64,000 nt of DNA from Duganella rivi (GCF_009857435.1 NZ_WWCK01000009.1:1-64000); one strand, 5' to 3'. Counted from the stretch's first letter, positions 9,459 through 18,736 are shown. Numbers and translations are program-made. The notes: generated by a model not told the origin, from the letters alone.

Positions 9459-10769
9459 TCAGTCGGCGCCGGTCTGCTGCATCGATTCCTGCGCCCACTG
9501 GAAGGCGGCCTGTCCCACTAGCGGCAGGCCGTCGACATCTATCTCCAGCGTTTCCGCAATCTCCAGCGCACGCTCCACCTTGTTGCGCTCCAGCAGCAGC
9601 ACCATCGTCAAGTACGGGCTGTAAGCGCCCTCCGTCCCCAGCAGCACATCGCGGATATCATCCGACAGGCGCATCTTGCTGACCAGGTTCGCCATCGGCA
9701 CACCCAGCAGCACATCAAACAGCGACAGCAAGCCCACCAGGAACAATTCGTCGCGCTTGGCTTGCGGCAGCTTGCTGCACGTCTCCAGGAAACGCGCGCG
9801 GGTCAGCGCCACTTCCAGCAAAGATTCATCACGCTCCTTGTTGGCGCCGCCGCCGAGGCGGAACATCGACACCGTCAAGCCGCGATACAGCTGGTTCCGT
9901 CCCAGCACCATGAAGGCTTGCTGCAAGCTAGTGACCTTGGTGGTCTGGCCGCTGCCCGGCGCATTGGCCCATTGCAGCACCTGGTAAGTCATGCCGGGAT
10001 CGCGCTTGGCGACTTCGATCATGGCCGGCAGTTCGGCATCGGTGCGCAGCAGGTTCAGCAGCTCGATCGAGGTCATGCGGCTTTGATCGATCTTGGCGTC
10101 CGGGTCCACCTTGTCGCTGGTGGTCAGGAAGTGGCCCATGAGGTAATTCGCGCCCCACGAAGCGCACATGCGCTGCTCATCCCACGACTCTACGCCGTCT
10201 ACCAGCAGCTTCAATTCCGGGTAGCGCAGGCGCAGCTGCTTGGACAGGGTCTGGAATTCGGCCAGCGTGTGCTCCTGCAGGTGCAGCAGGACGATGTCGG
10301 CCGCTGCCAGCAGCGGGGCATCTTCGGCATCCAGCGACACGCCGCGCAGCGCGACCTTGGAGCCGGTCTCGCGCAGCGCCGCGATGCGGCCGGCAATCTG
10401 ATCCGCCGGCAGGTTGGCGGCCTTGCGGTCGAGCAGGAACACGGTATTGGGAGCGGCCAGCGGCAGGTGGCGGTTGAATACCACCGCATCCATGGTGATT
10501 TGCACCAGCGCCAAGCGCCTCTGGGCAAAGTCAGGGAGGTGGGCAGCCACCAGCGCGCCGATCATCTCCGCTTCCGGCAGCGGCGCACTGAAGCGGTAGC
10601 CGCACAGGCGGTGACGTTCGTCGACAATCTCAGAACGGGTAACGATGGCATTGGCGTCCGGCGCCGCTGCGGCCGTCTGCGCTGGGGCCGGTGCAGGGGC
10701 TGCACCAGGGGCGCTGGCGGGTTTCGCTTCAGGTTCCGGTTTCGATTTCAGAAACGATAAAAGTCCCAC
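9459..10769 (-). CDS. EAL/HDOD domain signalling protein
   Basis: A 436-residue protein. The N-terminus (about 1-50) is an Ala/Pro/Glu linker. Residues about 50-230 resemble an EAL-type fold, but I do not see the EAL, NDF or DDF catalytic motifs, so it is probably inactive towards cyclic di-GMP. Residues about 230-420 fit an HDOD domain (MTSIELLNLLRTDAELPAM then SLQQAFMVLGRNQLYRG). EAL-HDOD proteins of the YuxH family act as signalling scaffolds. The gene is divergent from the aldo/keto reductase gene. Confidence 0.85.
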   Translation of the reverse strand: MGLLSFLKSKPEPEAKPASAPGAAPAPAPAQTAAAAPDANAIVTRSEIVDERHRLCGYRFSAPLPEAEMIGALVAAHLPDFAQRRLALVQITMDAVVFNRHLPLAAPNTVFLLDRKAANLPADQIAGRIAALRETGSKVALRGVSLDAEDAPLLAAADIVLLHLQEHTLAEFQTLSKQLRLRYPELKLLVDGVESWDEQRMCASWGANYLMGHFLTTSDKVDPDAKIDQSRMTSIELLNLLRTDAELPAMIEVAKRDPGMTYQVLQWANAPGSGQTTKVTSLQQAFMVLGRNQLYRGLTVSMFRLGGGANKERDESLLEVALTRARFLETCSKLPQAKRDELFLVGLLSLFDVLLGVPMANLVSKMRLSDDIRDVLLGTEGAYSPYLTMVLLLERNKVERALEIAETLEIDVDGLPLVGQAAFQWAQESMQQTGAD

Positions 10770-10847
10770 GTCATCTCTCCATTCGGTCTGGCGTACGTCA
10801 CGATCATACTATAATTCTTGCTCTCATTTAACTTGGAAAGTTTGCCG

Positions 10848-11759
10848 ATGACCAACCTGACCTGCCCTTCCCTCGCGACCTACCAAGGCGGCCTGACGCT
10901 GTCGCGCATCGTTGCCGGCATGTGGCGTATGAATGAATGGAATCTGTCGCCGCAGCAGCGCGTCGAGTGGATCGAGCAGGCGCTGGCCATGGGCGTGACC
11001 AGCTTCGACCACGCCGATATCTACGGCGGCTATGGCGTGGAAGCCACGTTTGGCGAGGCGCTGGCGCTGCAACCGTCGCTGCGCGACCAGATGCAGATCG
11101 TCAGCAAGTGCGGCATCAAGCTGGTGAACGCGGCGCGCCCGGAGCACACCATCCAGCACTATGACACCAGCGCCAGCCACATCATTGCGTCGGCCGAGAA
11201 CTCGCTGCGCCAGCTGGGCACCGACCACCTCGACCTGCTGCTGATCCACCGCCCGGATCCGCTGATGAACTTCGATGAAATCGCCGGCGCGTTCCAGAAA
11301 TTGAAAGCTGATGGCAAGGTCAAGCACTTCGGCGTGTCCAACTTCACCCGCCACCAGTTTGAAAGCCTGAACCGCCGCATCCCGCTGGCGACCAACCAGG
11401 TGGAATTCTCGCCGCTGCACGTGGCGCCGATGTTCGACGAAACCTTCGACGGCCTGCAAGACCTCGGCGTGGCGCCGATGATCTGGTCGCCGCTGGCCGG
11501 CGGCCGCCTGTTCAGCAGCGACGATGCGGCAGGCCAGCGCGTGCGCACCGTGATCCAGAAAGTGGCCGACGAGCTGCAACGCCCATTCGGCGCGGTGGTG
11601 TTCGCGTGGATTATGCAGCTGCCGAGCCGCCCGGTGCCGTTGACCGGCTCGGGCCGCATTGCGGCAGTGAAGGAAGCGGTGGAAGCGACTCAGTTCAGCC
11701 TGAGCCGCAGCCAGTGGTTTGAGATCCTGCGCGCGGCCCGTGGCCACGAAGTTGCCTAA
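10848..11759 (+). CDS. Aldo/keto reductase (YdhF-like)
   Basis: A 303-residue NAD(P)H-dependent aldo/keto reductase. The conserved tetrad region SFDHADIYGGYG (Asp, Tyr), the SKCG strand with its Lys, and LLIHRPDPLM (His) are present, as is the C-terminal cofactor segment PVPLTGSGR. It resembles E. coli YdhF more than other AKR groups. The start is the ATG at 10848, preceded by GGAAAG; an upstream in-frame codon adds ten residues unlike the family. The physiological substrate is unknown. Confidence 0.9.
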   Translation: MTNLTCPSLATYQGGLTLSRIVAGMWRMNEWNLSPQQRVEWIEQALAMGVTSFDHADIYGGYGVEATFGEALALQPSLRDQMQIVSKCGIKLVNAARPEHTIQHYDTSASHIIASAENSLRQLGTDHLDLLLIHRPDPLMNFDEIAGAFQKLKADGKVKHFGVSNFTRHQFESLNRRIPLATNQVEFSPLHVAPMFDETFDGLQDLGVAPMIWSPLAGGRLFSSDDAAGQRVRTVIQKVADELQRPFGAVVFAWIMQLPSRPVPLTGSGRIAAVKEAVEATQFSLSRSQWFEILRAARGHEVA

Positions 11760-11772
11760 CGGGCTTGCTTAA

Positions 11773-12555
11773 CTAAGCGTCGTTGTACACGACCGGCGGG
11801 GCGACACCCGTCCAGCCGGTCTTCCACGCCGCGTTCAGCGCCAGCGTCAGCACGATGTAAAAGGCAAAGAACAGCACGAAGTACGCTGCCTGCAGCCACG
11901 CCAGCAGGCCGAGATTAATCAGCAGCACCACCAGCGCTGCCCAGCTTTTCTTTTGCTTGGAGCTAGGGAAGCGCACGGTCGACACCATCAGCGTGCCCAC
12001 CACGAACAGCAGCGCCACCACCAGCGCGCCTTGCAGTGCCGAGGCGGCAGGATCGGGCCACGCTACCACTACCGAAGCGACACAGGCCGCGCCGGCCGTA
12101 ATCGGCATGCCGACGAAATAACGCGGATCGGTACGGCCCACGTTCACATTAAAGCGCGCCAGACGCAGCGCGCCGCAGGCCACGAAGAAGAAGCTGGCCA
12201 TGCCGCCCAGGCGCAGCAGGGTCGGATGATCGATGCCGAGTTTCTGGAAGCCCCAGCAGTACAACAGCAAGCCCGGCGCGCAGCCGAAATTCATCACGTC
12301 CGCGATCGAATCGAGCTGCATGCCAAAGTCGGACTGGGTGTTGGTGGCGCGCGCAACCATGCCGTCCAGCGCGTCGAACACGCCGGCCAGCACCAGCAGC
12401 ACGGCCGCCAAGCGGTAATCCTGTGCCGAGCCGATCAGCGCGTTATCGACCGAAATGACGATGCTGCCGAAACCGCAGGCAATCGACATCAGGGTGACCA
12501 TGCTGGGCAAGGCAAACTTGGCGCGCTGCATGCGCGGATGGTGTAAAGGCTTCAA
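11773..12555 (-). CDS. pssA: CDP-diacylglycerol--serine O-phosphatidyltransferase
   Basis: A 260-residue integral membrane enzyme with the CDP-alcohol phosphatidyltransferase motif DGMVARATNTQSDFGMQLD followed by a second Asp (near residues 65-90) and about seven hydrophobic helices. It makes phosphatidylserine, the precursor of phosphatidylethanolamine, from CDP-diacylglycerol and serine at the inner membrane. It corresponds to the type II (Bacillus-like) membrane PssA rather than the E. coli phospholipase D type. It converges with the aldo/keto reductase gene. Confidence 0.92.
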   Translation of the reverse strand: MKPLHHPRMQRAKFALPSMVTLMSIACGFGSIVISVDNALIGSAQDYRLAAVLLVLAGVFDALDGMVARATNTQSDFGMQLDSIADVMNFGCAPGLLLYCWGFQKLGIDHPTLLRLGGMASFFFVACGALRLARFNVNVGRTDPRYFVGMPITAGAACVASVVVAWPDPAASALQGALVVALLFVVGTLMVSTVRFPSSKQKKSWAALVVLLINLGLLAWLQAAYFVLFFAFYIVLTLALNAAWKTGWTGVAPPVVYNDA

Positions 12556-12656
12556 AACGATGGCTATCCTAAAGAAACGGCAAGCTTACCATGTGTAACG
12601 GATGCGGCGGTTTCGAAATCAGGCATAGAATCGGCCCCATGGCATAGGAGTTCATC

Positions 12657-13604
12657 ATGGAAAAATGGCGATTACCCCTTGCGGCGGCGCTGTACGCAGC
12701 ATTGCTGGCAGCGTGCGGCGGCGGTGGCGGCGGCAATACCTCGGCAGTGACCGGCCCCAGCACCACGACCCCGCCCATCATGCAGGAACCGGGCATGCCC
12801 ACGCTGACCGGCAACACCGCGACCGACGGCTATAACTGGATTAATTACCGGCGCGCGCAGCTCGGCCTGTCTACGCTCACGCGCAATAGCCGCATCGATG
12901 CGGCCGCACAGGGCCACTCCGACTACCAGCGCTTGAACCGCGTGATTACCCACGAGCAAACGCAGGGACAACCCGGCTTTACCGGTGTCACGTTCACCAA
13001 CCGCCTGGCGGCGGCTGGCTACTCGTCCAACGGCGCCGCTTCGCTGTCCGGCGAGGTGATTTCCGCCACCACCAGCGGCTCCGGCTTTTATCAGGCCGAG
13101 GAATTAATTACCGCCATCTACCACCGCTTCGTGATCTTCGAGCCGGTGTTCCGCGAAATCGGCACCGGCGCTGCCACCATCAGCGGCAGCTACACCTATT
13201 TCACAGCCGACTTTGCGGTGGTAGGCAGCCTCAGCGGACTGGGGCGGGGCAGGATCGCGGTCTATCCTGCCGACCAGCAAGCCAATGTGCCGCGCAATTT
13301 CTTCAGCGACAGCGAATCGCCCGATCCGGTGCCCAACCAGAACGAAGTCGGCTATCCGATCAGCGTGCATGCTGACGCCGGCAACGGCAAGGTGGCGGTG
13401 CAGAGCTTCACGGTCACGCCGCGCGGCGGTGCGGCGCTGGCCACGCGCCTGCTCAGCATCGACGCCGGCACCAGCATGACCGCCACGGCGGCAGCCATCG
13501 TGCCGCTGGCGCCGCTCCAGGCGGCCACCACCTACGACGTCAGCTTCAGCGGCACGGTGGCCGGGACGGCAGTCACCCGCAACTGGAGCTTCACCACGAA
13601 ATAA
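12657..13604 (+). CDS. CAP (SCP/PR1-like) domain lipoprotein
   Basis: A 315-residue predicted lipoprotein. The N-terminus has a signal peptide with lipobox LAAC followed by a Gly-rich linker (CGGGGGGN). The CAP domain lies at about 50-190: the NYRRAQLG helix, then SRIDAAAQGHSDY, HEQTQGQPGFTGVTFTNRL and the AVVGSL strand near the end. The final 100 residues resemble a beta-rich Ig-like/Bacterial domain (YDVSFSGTVAGTAVTRNWSF). CAP proteins are secreted and of varied, often unknown, function. It stands alone. Confidence 0.8.
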   Translation: MEKWRLPLAAALYAALLAACGGGGGGNTSAVTGPSTTTPPIMQEPGMPTLTGNTATDGYNWINYRRAQLGLSTLTRNSRIDAAAQGHSDYQRLNRVITHEQTQGQPGFTGVTFTNRLAAAGYSSNGAASLSGEVISATTSGSGFYQAEELITAIYHRFVIFEPVFREIGTGAATISGSYTYFTADFAVVGSLSGLGRGRIAVYPADQQANVPRNFFSDSESPDPVPNQNEVGYPISVHADAGNGKVAVQSFTVTPRGGAALATRLLSIDAGTSMTATAAAIVPLAPLQAATTYDVSFSGTVAGTAVTRNWSFTTK

Positions 13605-13688
13605 AAGCTGCAAATGTTGCACGATTTTAACTGTGACTGACGGCTGGGTCTGCTATCGTAGTGCTTCACACATCCGTTCAGGCGCATT

Positions 13689-14309
13689 ATGACCTCAACC
13701 AGCATGCTCGCTCCCACCGGGGGCCACATCCTCCAGGTGGAGACCGGCTTGCAGCAGCTGATGGGTGACCGCGAGCTCTACCTGCAAATCCTGCGCCGCT
13801 TCCGCCAGCGCTACCCGGACAGCGGCTGCGAGGCGCGCAAGGCGCTCACCGGCGGCGAACCCGGCCACGCGCAGCGCATTGTTCACACGCTCAAAGGTGC
13901 GGCCGGCATGATAGGCGCGCAGCAGGTGTACCTGCTGGCCTCCCAGCTGGAACCGCTGTGCGCGGGGCCGGCGTCCGGCTGGTCGGGACTGCTGGCGCAG
14001 CTGGAGCAGGCACTGCGCAGCTTGATTACCGTCATCGACGGTGTGCTCGACGGCGATCCGCAGCAAATGCTGGCAGCGCAAGCCCATGCGGCGGACACGG
14101 CCGCGAAGATGCCGGAGACGCGCATGCTGTTGCAACACCTGGCGCGCTTGCTGGACGAGGGAGACGGAGCGGCAATCGATGTGCTGGAGCAATCGGCCAC
14201 GGTGCTGGCGGCGAGCCTGGGAGTGGAAGTATTTCAGGAAGTGACGGAAGCGGCGCACCAGTTCGATTTTGAGGCGGCGCTGGCGACCTTGCAGGGAGCG
14301 ATGGCGTAA
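13689..14309 (+). CDS. HPt domain protein
   Basis: A 206-residue protein. Residues about 20-110 fit a histidine phosphotransfer domain; the phosphoacceptor histidine is probably His66 in VHTLKGAAGMIGA, the usual H-x-L-K-G motif. The remaining part is helical. HPt proteins relay phosphoryl groups between hybrid kinases and response regulators. No kinase or regulator gene is adjacent, so its partners must be elsewhere. The N-terminal start is not firmly fixed because no strong ribosome site is seen. Confidence 0.8.
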   Translation: MTSTSMLAPTGGHILQVETGLQQLMGDRELYLQILRRFRQRYPDSGCEARKALTGGEPGHAQRIVHTLKGAAGMIGAQQVYLLASQLEPLCAGPASGWSGLLAQLEQALRSLITVIDGVLDGDPQQMLAAQAHAADTAAKMPETRMLLQHLARLLDEGDGAAIDVLEQSATVLAASLGVEVFQEVTEAAHQFDFEAALATLQGAMA

Positions 14310-14315
14310 GCCGGC

Positions 14316-14525
14316 CTAGCGGGTGTATTCCTTCTCTTCGTCAAACGCGTCGGCACATTCCTTGTCGCAGAAGCGGCGCACATTATCGAGCGGCTTTTCG
14401 CAATACCAGCAAGACCCCTTGGGCGGCAGCATTTGGCGCGTGCGCACCGGCGGCGCGCTCGTGGCCGAGCTCGGCGGTGGCATGGCGGGCCCGTCGTCCG
14501 GGACGCTCTCTTGTATCGGTTCCAC
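14316..14525 (-). CDS. Small zinc-ribbon protein
   Basis: A 69-residue protein. The C-terminal half has a treble-clef-like zinc-binding pattern (CWYC near residues 39-42, then CDKEC near 53-57), followed by an acidic tail DEEKEYTR. This resembles DUF2116-type proteins. The N-terminal half is Pro/Ser-rich and probably disordered. The stop is 6 bases from the convergent HPt gene. Function unknown. Confidence 0.7.
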   Translation of the reverse strand: MEPIQESVPDDGPAMPPPSSATSAPPVRTRQMLPPKGSCWYCEKPLDNVRRFCDKECADAFDEEKEYTR

Positions 14526-14787
14526 GATCTACTCCTTTCCAAGCAAAGCCCAGGTCAGTTGCAAGATTACTTCAGCGGAATTGCCGCAGACATGAGAATT
14601 CTCAACGGTTGCATGAAACCGCACCGCCATTTGCGACGACCAATAATAGCAGGATAAACGCGACGCTCGCTGCGGCTAACGTGGGGGAAATATTTTTCAA
14701 TGAAAAAGCTGGAAACGATAGTGCAGCAAGGCGCGCCGCTGCCCGTATAATCTGGACACGATTATTATTCCTTCAAGGAAAGCACGC

Positions 14788-15756
14788 ATGGCTGAAACCG
14801 CCCCTGTCCCGCACCATTTGTCCGCGCGCGTGCTCGGACTGGCCCAGCTGGGCTTGATCGTTATTGACGCCGACATGCATATCGTCATGTGGAACCAGTG
14901 GATGGCCAGCCGTTCCGGCAAGTCCTCGCACCGGGTGATCGGGCAGGATCTGTTCGACCTGTATGGCGAATTGCGCGGGCAGCGGCTGGAGCAGGCGGTA
15001 CTGAGCGCGCTGCAAAGCAATGTGCCGCAGACCGTGTCACCGTCCTTGAACCCGTCGCCGTTCCCGCTGTACCCGGCCGGTAGCTGGGGCGGCGAACGCG
15101 TTGAGCAAGCGGTGTCGGTGACGCCGTTCAATGAGGGCAAGGAGCGCTACTGCCTGATCGAAGTGAGCGACATCAGCACCATCGTCGGCCGCGAGCGCCA
15201 GCTGCGCAGCCAGGCCGAAGCGCTACGCGCGCAATCGTATGTGGACGGCCTGACCGGCATTGCCAACCGCCGCCACTTCGACGTCGCGCTCGACCGCGAA
15301 TTGCGGCGCGCCCAGCGCAACGAAGGCCAACTGTCGCTGCTGCTGATGGACATCGACTCCTTCAAAGCCTACAACGACCACTTCGGCCACCAGCAGGGCG
15401 ACGCTTGCCTGAGCATGGTGGCGGAAGCGTTTGCCTCCATGCTGCAACGGCCGGCCGACCTGGCGGCGCGCTACGGCGGCGAAGAATTTGCCGCCGTGCT
15501 GCCGGACACCAGCGCCGAGCAAGCGGCGCTGCACGCGGAAGCCATCCGCGCCAAGATCGCCTCGCTCAGCATCAACCACGCGCCGGCGGCAACGCGGCCG
15601 CACGTGACCATGAGCATCGGCGTGGCCACCTTCGACAAAGACCATTTGAATAACGCTGCCGCCATGCTGGCCGCAGCCGATAGCTGTTTGTATGCCGCCA
15701 AGCACGCAGGGCGCGACTGCGTGATCGTTCATCGACCACAGGAGAATGCAGCATGA
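14788..15756 (+). CDS. PAS-GGDEF diguanylate cyclase
   Basis: A 322-residue cytoplasmic protein. Residues about 12-125 form a PAS-like domain; about 150-320 form a GGDEF domain with the active-site variant GGEEF (230-234) and the RxxD inhibitory site (RPAD, 221-224) five residues before it. It should make cyclic di-GMP from GTP and be product-inhibited. The start follows an AAGGAAA ribosome site. It overlaps the SMP-30-like gene downstream by 4 bases, so the two are translationally coupled, an odd pairing. Confidence 0.92.
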   Translation: MAETAPVPHHLSARVLGLAQLGLIVIDADMHIVMWNQWMASRSGKSSHRVIGQDLFDLYGELRGQRLEQAVLSALQSNVPQTVSPSLNPSPFPLYPAGSWGGERVEQAVSVTPFNEGKERYCLIEVSDISTIVGRERQLRSQAEALRAQSYVDGLTGIANRRHFDVALDRELRRAQRNEGQLSLLLMDIDSFKAYNDHFGHQQGDACLSMVAEAFASMLQRPADLAARYGGEEFAAVLPDTSAEQAALHAEAIRAKIASLSINHAPAATRPHVTMSIGVATFDKDHLNNAAAMLAAADSCLYAAKHAGRDCVIVHRPQENAA

Positions 15757-16688
15757 AGTTACGCAGTACCTTGATTTGGGCAGCCATATTCGCTGCGCCG
15801 CTGGCCCAGTCCGCGACCGGCGTGTGCAGTGGTAAAGCACCGTCCGGCGAACTGAGCGCCACGCGCATCGCCGCCGCCAACACCACCCGTAGCGAGCCGG
15901 GCTTGTATGAAGGGCCGGTGTGGATCAAGGATGCGTTGTACTTCTCCGACTTCACGTTCGGCCCGGGCTTCCCGTCGCGCATCTTGAAGCTGGATGCGAG
16001 CGGCAAAGTCAGCACCGTGATCGAGGATAGCGGCAGCAATGGCCTGGCGACCGACGGCAAGGGCAACCTGATCGCCGGCACGCACAAGTACAAATCGGTA
16101 TCGCGCTACTCGCTGGACGGCAAGCGCGCGGACGTGGTGAGCCAGTTCAACGGCAACGTCTTCAACTCGCCGAACGATCTGACGCTGGCTTCGGACGGCA
16201 CCTTGTACTTCAGCGATCCCGACTTCCAGCGCGATGCGGCGCCGGGCGGACAAGACAAAACCCGCGTGTACCGCGTGGGCACCGATGGCAAAGTCACGGT
16301 GGTGGAAGACACGCTGAAAAATCCAAACGGCGTTTCGCTGTCGCCGAAGGGTGACGTGCTGTACGTGAACGGCATGCTGGGCGAGCACGGCGTGCTGCGC
16401 GCGTACCCGATCGTGAAAGGCGTGCCGCAGCAGGGCAAGACCTTGGTCGATAATCTGGGCATCCCGGACGGCATGGCGGTCGACTGCCACGGCAACATCT
16501 ACGTGACCGAGCACACCGACAAGCGCATCCGCGTATTCACGCCGGCCGGCAAGCAAATCGCGACGATCAAGGTGGACGCCAACGTGACGAATGCCGCCTT
16601 CGGTGGCGCCGACGGCAAAACCCTCTACATCACCGGCGCCGGCGCCGTCTGGCAACTCAAGCTCGACGTGACTGGCTCGCCATATTGA
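15753..16688 (+). CDS. SMP-30/gluconolactonase-like beta-propeller protein
   Basis: A 311-residue secreted or periplasmic protein with a signal peptide (cleaved near residue 22, after AQSA). The body has six-bladed propeller features: the metal-binding Glu in LYEGPVW, FNSPNDLTLASDGTLYF, and DGMAVDCHGNIYVTEH. SMP-30 relatives hydrolyse lactones with a divalent metal; the substrate here is not known. Its ATG overlaps the stop of the diguanylate cyclase gene. The 3' end overlaps the convergent DUF2442 gene by 32 bases. Confidence 0.85.
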   Translation: MKLRSTLIWAAIFAAPLAQSATGVCSGKAPSGELSATRIAAANTTRSEPGLYEGPVWIKDALYFSDFTFGPGFPSRILKLDASGKVSTVIEDSGSNGLATDGKGNLIAGTHKYKSVSRYSLDGKRADVVSQFNGNVFNSPNDLTLASDGTLYFSDPDFQRDAAPGGQDKTRVYRVGTDGKVTVVEDTLKNPNGVSLSPKGDVLYVNGMLGEHGVLRAYPIVKGVPQQGKTLVDNLGIPDGMAVDCHGNIYVTEHTDKRIRVFTPAGKQIATIKVDANVTNAAFGGADGKTLYITGAGAVWQLKLDVTGSPY

Positions 16689-16965
16689 CCAATAACGGCG
16701 GCAGGTAAACATCTGCATCAATCTTAGGGAAATGCACGCCTAGGCCTGAGGGACTGATTTCTGCTTCAACCAGATCCTCGGGCAGCGCCTTCTCAAGCCC
16801 ACGAATAGTCTGCGGGGCTACGATGAGCTGCTGACCGTTCGATAGCGCGATAACAAGCTGCTCAAGGCCACTGTCATAACGTACCGTTAGCGCCGCAGGA
16901 AACTTCGCCAACATCTCTCGGCCACGCCGGTTAGCTGCTTCAAATTCTCTTTTAGTAATGCCCAT
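16657..16965 (-). CDS. DUF2442 domain protein
   Basis: A 102-residue protein starting at the ATG at 16965 (MGITKREFEAANRRG). It ends in LPPLLVNMASQSRRA, with the DUF2442 pattern (VRYDSGLEQLVIALSNGQQL, then GVHFPKIDADVYLPPLL). It is the downstream partner of the DUF4160 gene, overlapping it by 14 bases. DUF4160/DUF2442 pairs are frequent in bacterial genomes and are suspected toxin-antitoxin-like modules; no function is proven. Confidence 0.75.
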   Translation of the reverse strand: MGITKREFEAANRRGREMLAKFPAALTVRYDSGLEQLVIALSNGQQLIVAPQTIRGLEKALPEDLVEAEISPSGLGVHFPKIDADVYLPPLLVNMASQSRRA

Positions 16966-17200
16966 ATAGCCCCTTCCATTTAGCGCACAACGTGGCCACA
17001 TGAGTAGTCAGCGCATCGATGATTTTTCTAACTTCCTTGAGCGAGAAGCCATAGTTCTCGCGCATTTCTGGAGGTCCATCGGGACAATACAAGTCTAGCA
17101 CCACTTCGCAGCCATGCGCGAAAACGTGCACGTGTGCGGGACTATGGTCGTTAAAGTAAATAACGAATTTGAGCCCGCTCAAAATTAATACAGTAGGCAT
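16952..17200 (-). CDS. DUF4160 domain protein
   Basis: An 82-residue protein starting at the ATG at 17200 (MPTVLILSGLKFVIYFNDHSPAHVHVF), the usual start of DUF4160 proteins; upstream in-frame codons add unlike residues. The HxHVF motif and the acidic strand are characteristic. It lies immediately upstream of and overlaps the DUF2442 gene, forming a two-gene operon on the minus strand. Confidence 0.75.
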   Translation of the reverse strand: MPTVLILSGLKFVIYFNDHSPAHVHVFAHGCEVVLDLYCPDGPPEMRENYGFSLKEVRKIIDALTTHVATLCAKWKGLYGHY

Positions 17201-17288
17201 ATTAGTGACGACTAAAAGCCCGCAAAATTCGCGTAAGGCTTCTAGCTTGTCACTCAAGGGGCAAAGCGCCTTTGCGCAAGCTCAACGA

Positions 17289-18668
17289 TTACTTGCCGAT
17301 GCAGAAGCGGCTGAAGATGACGCCTAGCAGGTCGTCGGAGGAGAAGGCGCCGGTGATGCTGGAGAGTTGCACTTGCGCCAGGCGCAGTTCTTCGGCGAAC
17401 AGGTCCAGCGACTGGTCGTTTTGGGCGGCGTGCTCGCCGGCGCGCGCCAAATGGGCGCCGGCGTTTTTCAGCGCGATCAGGTGACGCTCGCGGGCGAGGT
17501 ACAGCGATTCGCCCGTTTGCTGCCAGCCAGCGATGCGCAGCAGTTCTTTGCGCAGCAGGTCGATGCCCACGTGCTCATGCGCCGACAGGTAGATGTGGGT
17601 CGCGTCTTCCATTTGATCCACCGCCGGCTTGTGGCCCGACAAATCAATTTTGTTCCAGATGCGCAGCACCGGCAAGCCTTCCGGGAAGGCGGCGGTGATG
17701 CTTTCATCCGAACGCGACGGGCCGTGATCTGCATCCAGCAGGTGCAGGATGACGTCGGCCTTGCCCACTTCGTTCCAGGTGCGCTCGATGCCAATGCGCT
17801 CCACCACGTCCACCGCCTCTTCCGGCGCGCGGATGCCGGCGGTGTCGATGATGTTCAGCGGGATGCCTTCGATCTGGATGGTCTCGGTCACTTTGTCGCG
17901 CGTGGTGCCGGCGATCGGCGTGACGATGGCCACGTCATTGCCCGCCAAGGAATTCAGCAGCGAGGATTTGCCCACGTTCGGCTGGCCCACCAGCACCACG
18001 TTCAGGCCTTCGCGCAGCAAGGCACCCTGCGCCGCTTGCTTGAAGACTTGCTCTAAAGCGTCGACGATGCCTTTCAGCTGCCCGCGCGCGTCGGATTTTT
18101 CGAGGAAGTCGATTTCTTCTTCCGGGAAGTCCAGCGTCGCTTCGACCAGCATGCGCAGGTTGGTCACGCTGCCGACCAAGGTGTTGACGGTTTTAGAGAA
18201 CGCGCCCGACAAGGATTGCGAGGCCGACTTGGCCGCCGCTTCGGTCGATGCATCGATCAGGTCGGCTACCGCCTCGGCCTGCGCCAGGTCGAGCTTGTCA
18301 TTGAGGTAGGCGCGGCGCGTGAATTCGCCCGGCTCGGCCAGGCGCAGGCCGCTCTCCTCGCCCGCTTCCAGCACGCGCGCCAGCAGCATTTGCAGCACGA
18401 TCGGGCCGCCGTGGCCTTGCAGTTCCAGCACGTCTTCCCCGGTGTACGAGTTCGGGCCTTTGAACCAGATGGCAATGCCCTGGTCGATCACGCTGCCATC
18501 CGCTTGCTTGAACGGGATGTAGGTGGCGTGGCGCGGTTGCAGCTCGGTGTCGCCGAACAGGGCGGCGATCAGCGGCTTCAGGTTTTTGCCGGAAGCACGG
18601 ACGACGCCGATGCCGCCGCGTCCCGGTGCAGTAGCGATGGCGGCGATTGGGGAAGAGTCGATATTCAT
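17289..18668 (-). CDS. mnmE: tRNA uridine-5-carboxymethylaminomethyl modification GTPase
   Basis: A 459-residue GTPase. The N-terminal THF-binding domain begins MNIDSSPIAAIATAPGRGG, followed by a helical domain and an inserted G domain with GQPNVGKSS, AGTTRDK, DTAG and the NKID specificity motif. The C-terminus ends in FCIGK, the conserved Cys motif of MnmE. With MnmG it modifies U34 of several tRNAs. The ATG at 18668 is preferred over the TTG at 18686. It is the last gene of the rpmH-rnpA-yidD-yidC-mnmE run on the minus strand, though a terminator precedes it. Confidence 0.96.
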   Translation of the reverse strand: MNIDSSPIAAIATAPGRGGIGVVRASGKNLKPLIAALFGDTELQPRHATYIPFKQADGSVIDQGIAIWFKGPNSYTGEDVLELQGHGGPIVLQMLLARVLEAGEESGLRLAEPGEFTRRAYLNDKLDLAQAEAVADLIDASTEAAAKSASQSLSGAFSKTVNTLVGSVTNLRMLVEATLDFPEEEIDFLEKSDARGQLKGIVDALEQVFKQAAQGALLREGLNVVLVGQPNVGKSSLLNSLAGNDVAIVTPIAGTTRDKVTETIQIEGIPLNIIDTAGIRAPEEAVDVVERIGIERTWNEVGKADVILHLLDADHGPSRSDESITAAFPEGLPVLRIWNKIDLSGHKPAVDQMEDATHIYLSAHEHVGIDLLRKELLRIAGWQQTGESLYLARERHLIALKNAGAHLARAGEHAAQNDQSLDLFAEELRLAQVQLSSITGAFSSDDLLGVIFSRFCIGK

Positions 18669-18687
18669 AAGACGTATTGTATTCAAT

Positions 18688-18716
18688 AAAAAAAGCCCGC
18701 GATCAACGCGGGCTTT
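18688..18716 (-). terminator. Intrinsic terminator after yidC
   Basis: On the minus strand, AAAGCCCGCG and CGCGGGCTTT form a perfect 10-bp stem with a 5-base loop, followed by a run of T residues (A tract at 18688-18694 on the plus strand). It sits 21 bases after the yidC stop and just upstream of mnmE, so transcription from rpmH-yidC should end here. Confidence 0.85.
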
Positions 18717-18736
18717 AAAGCAACAGCTTTTCAGCG

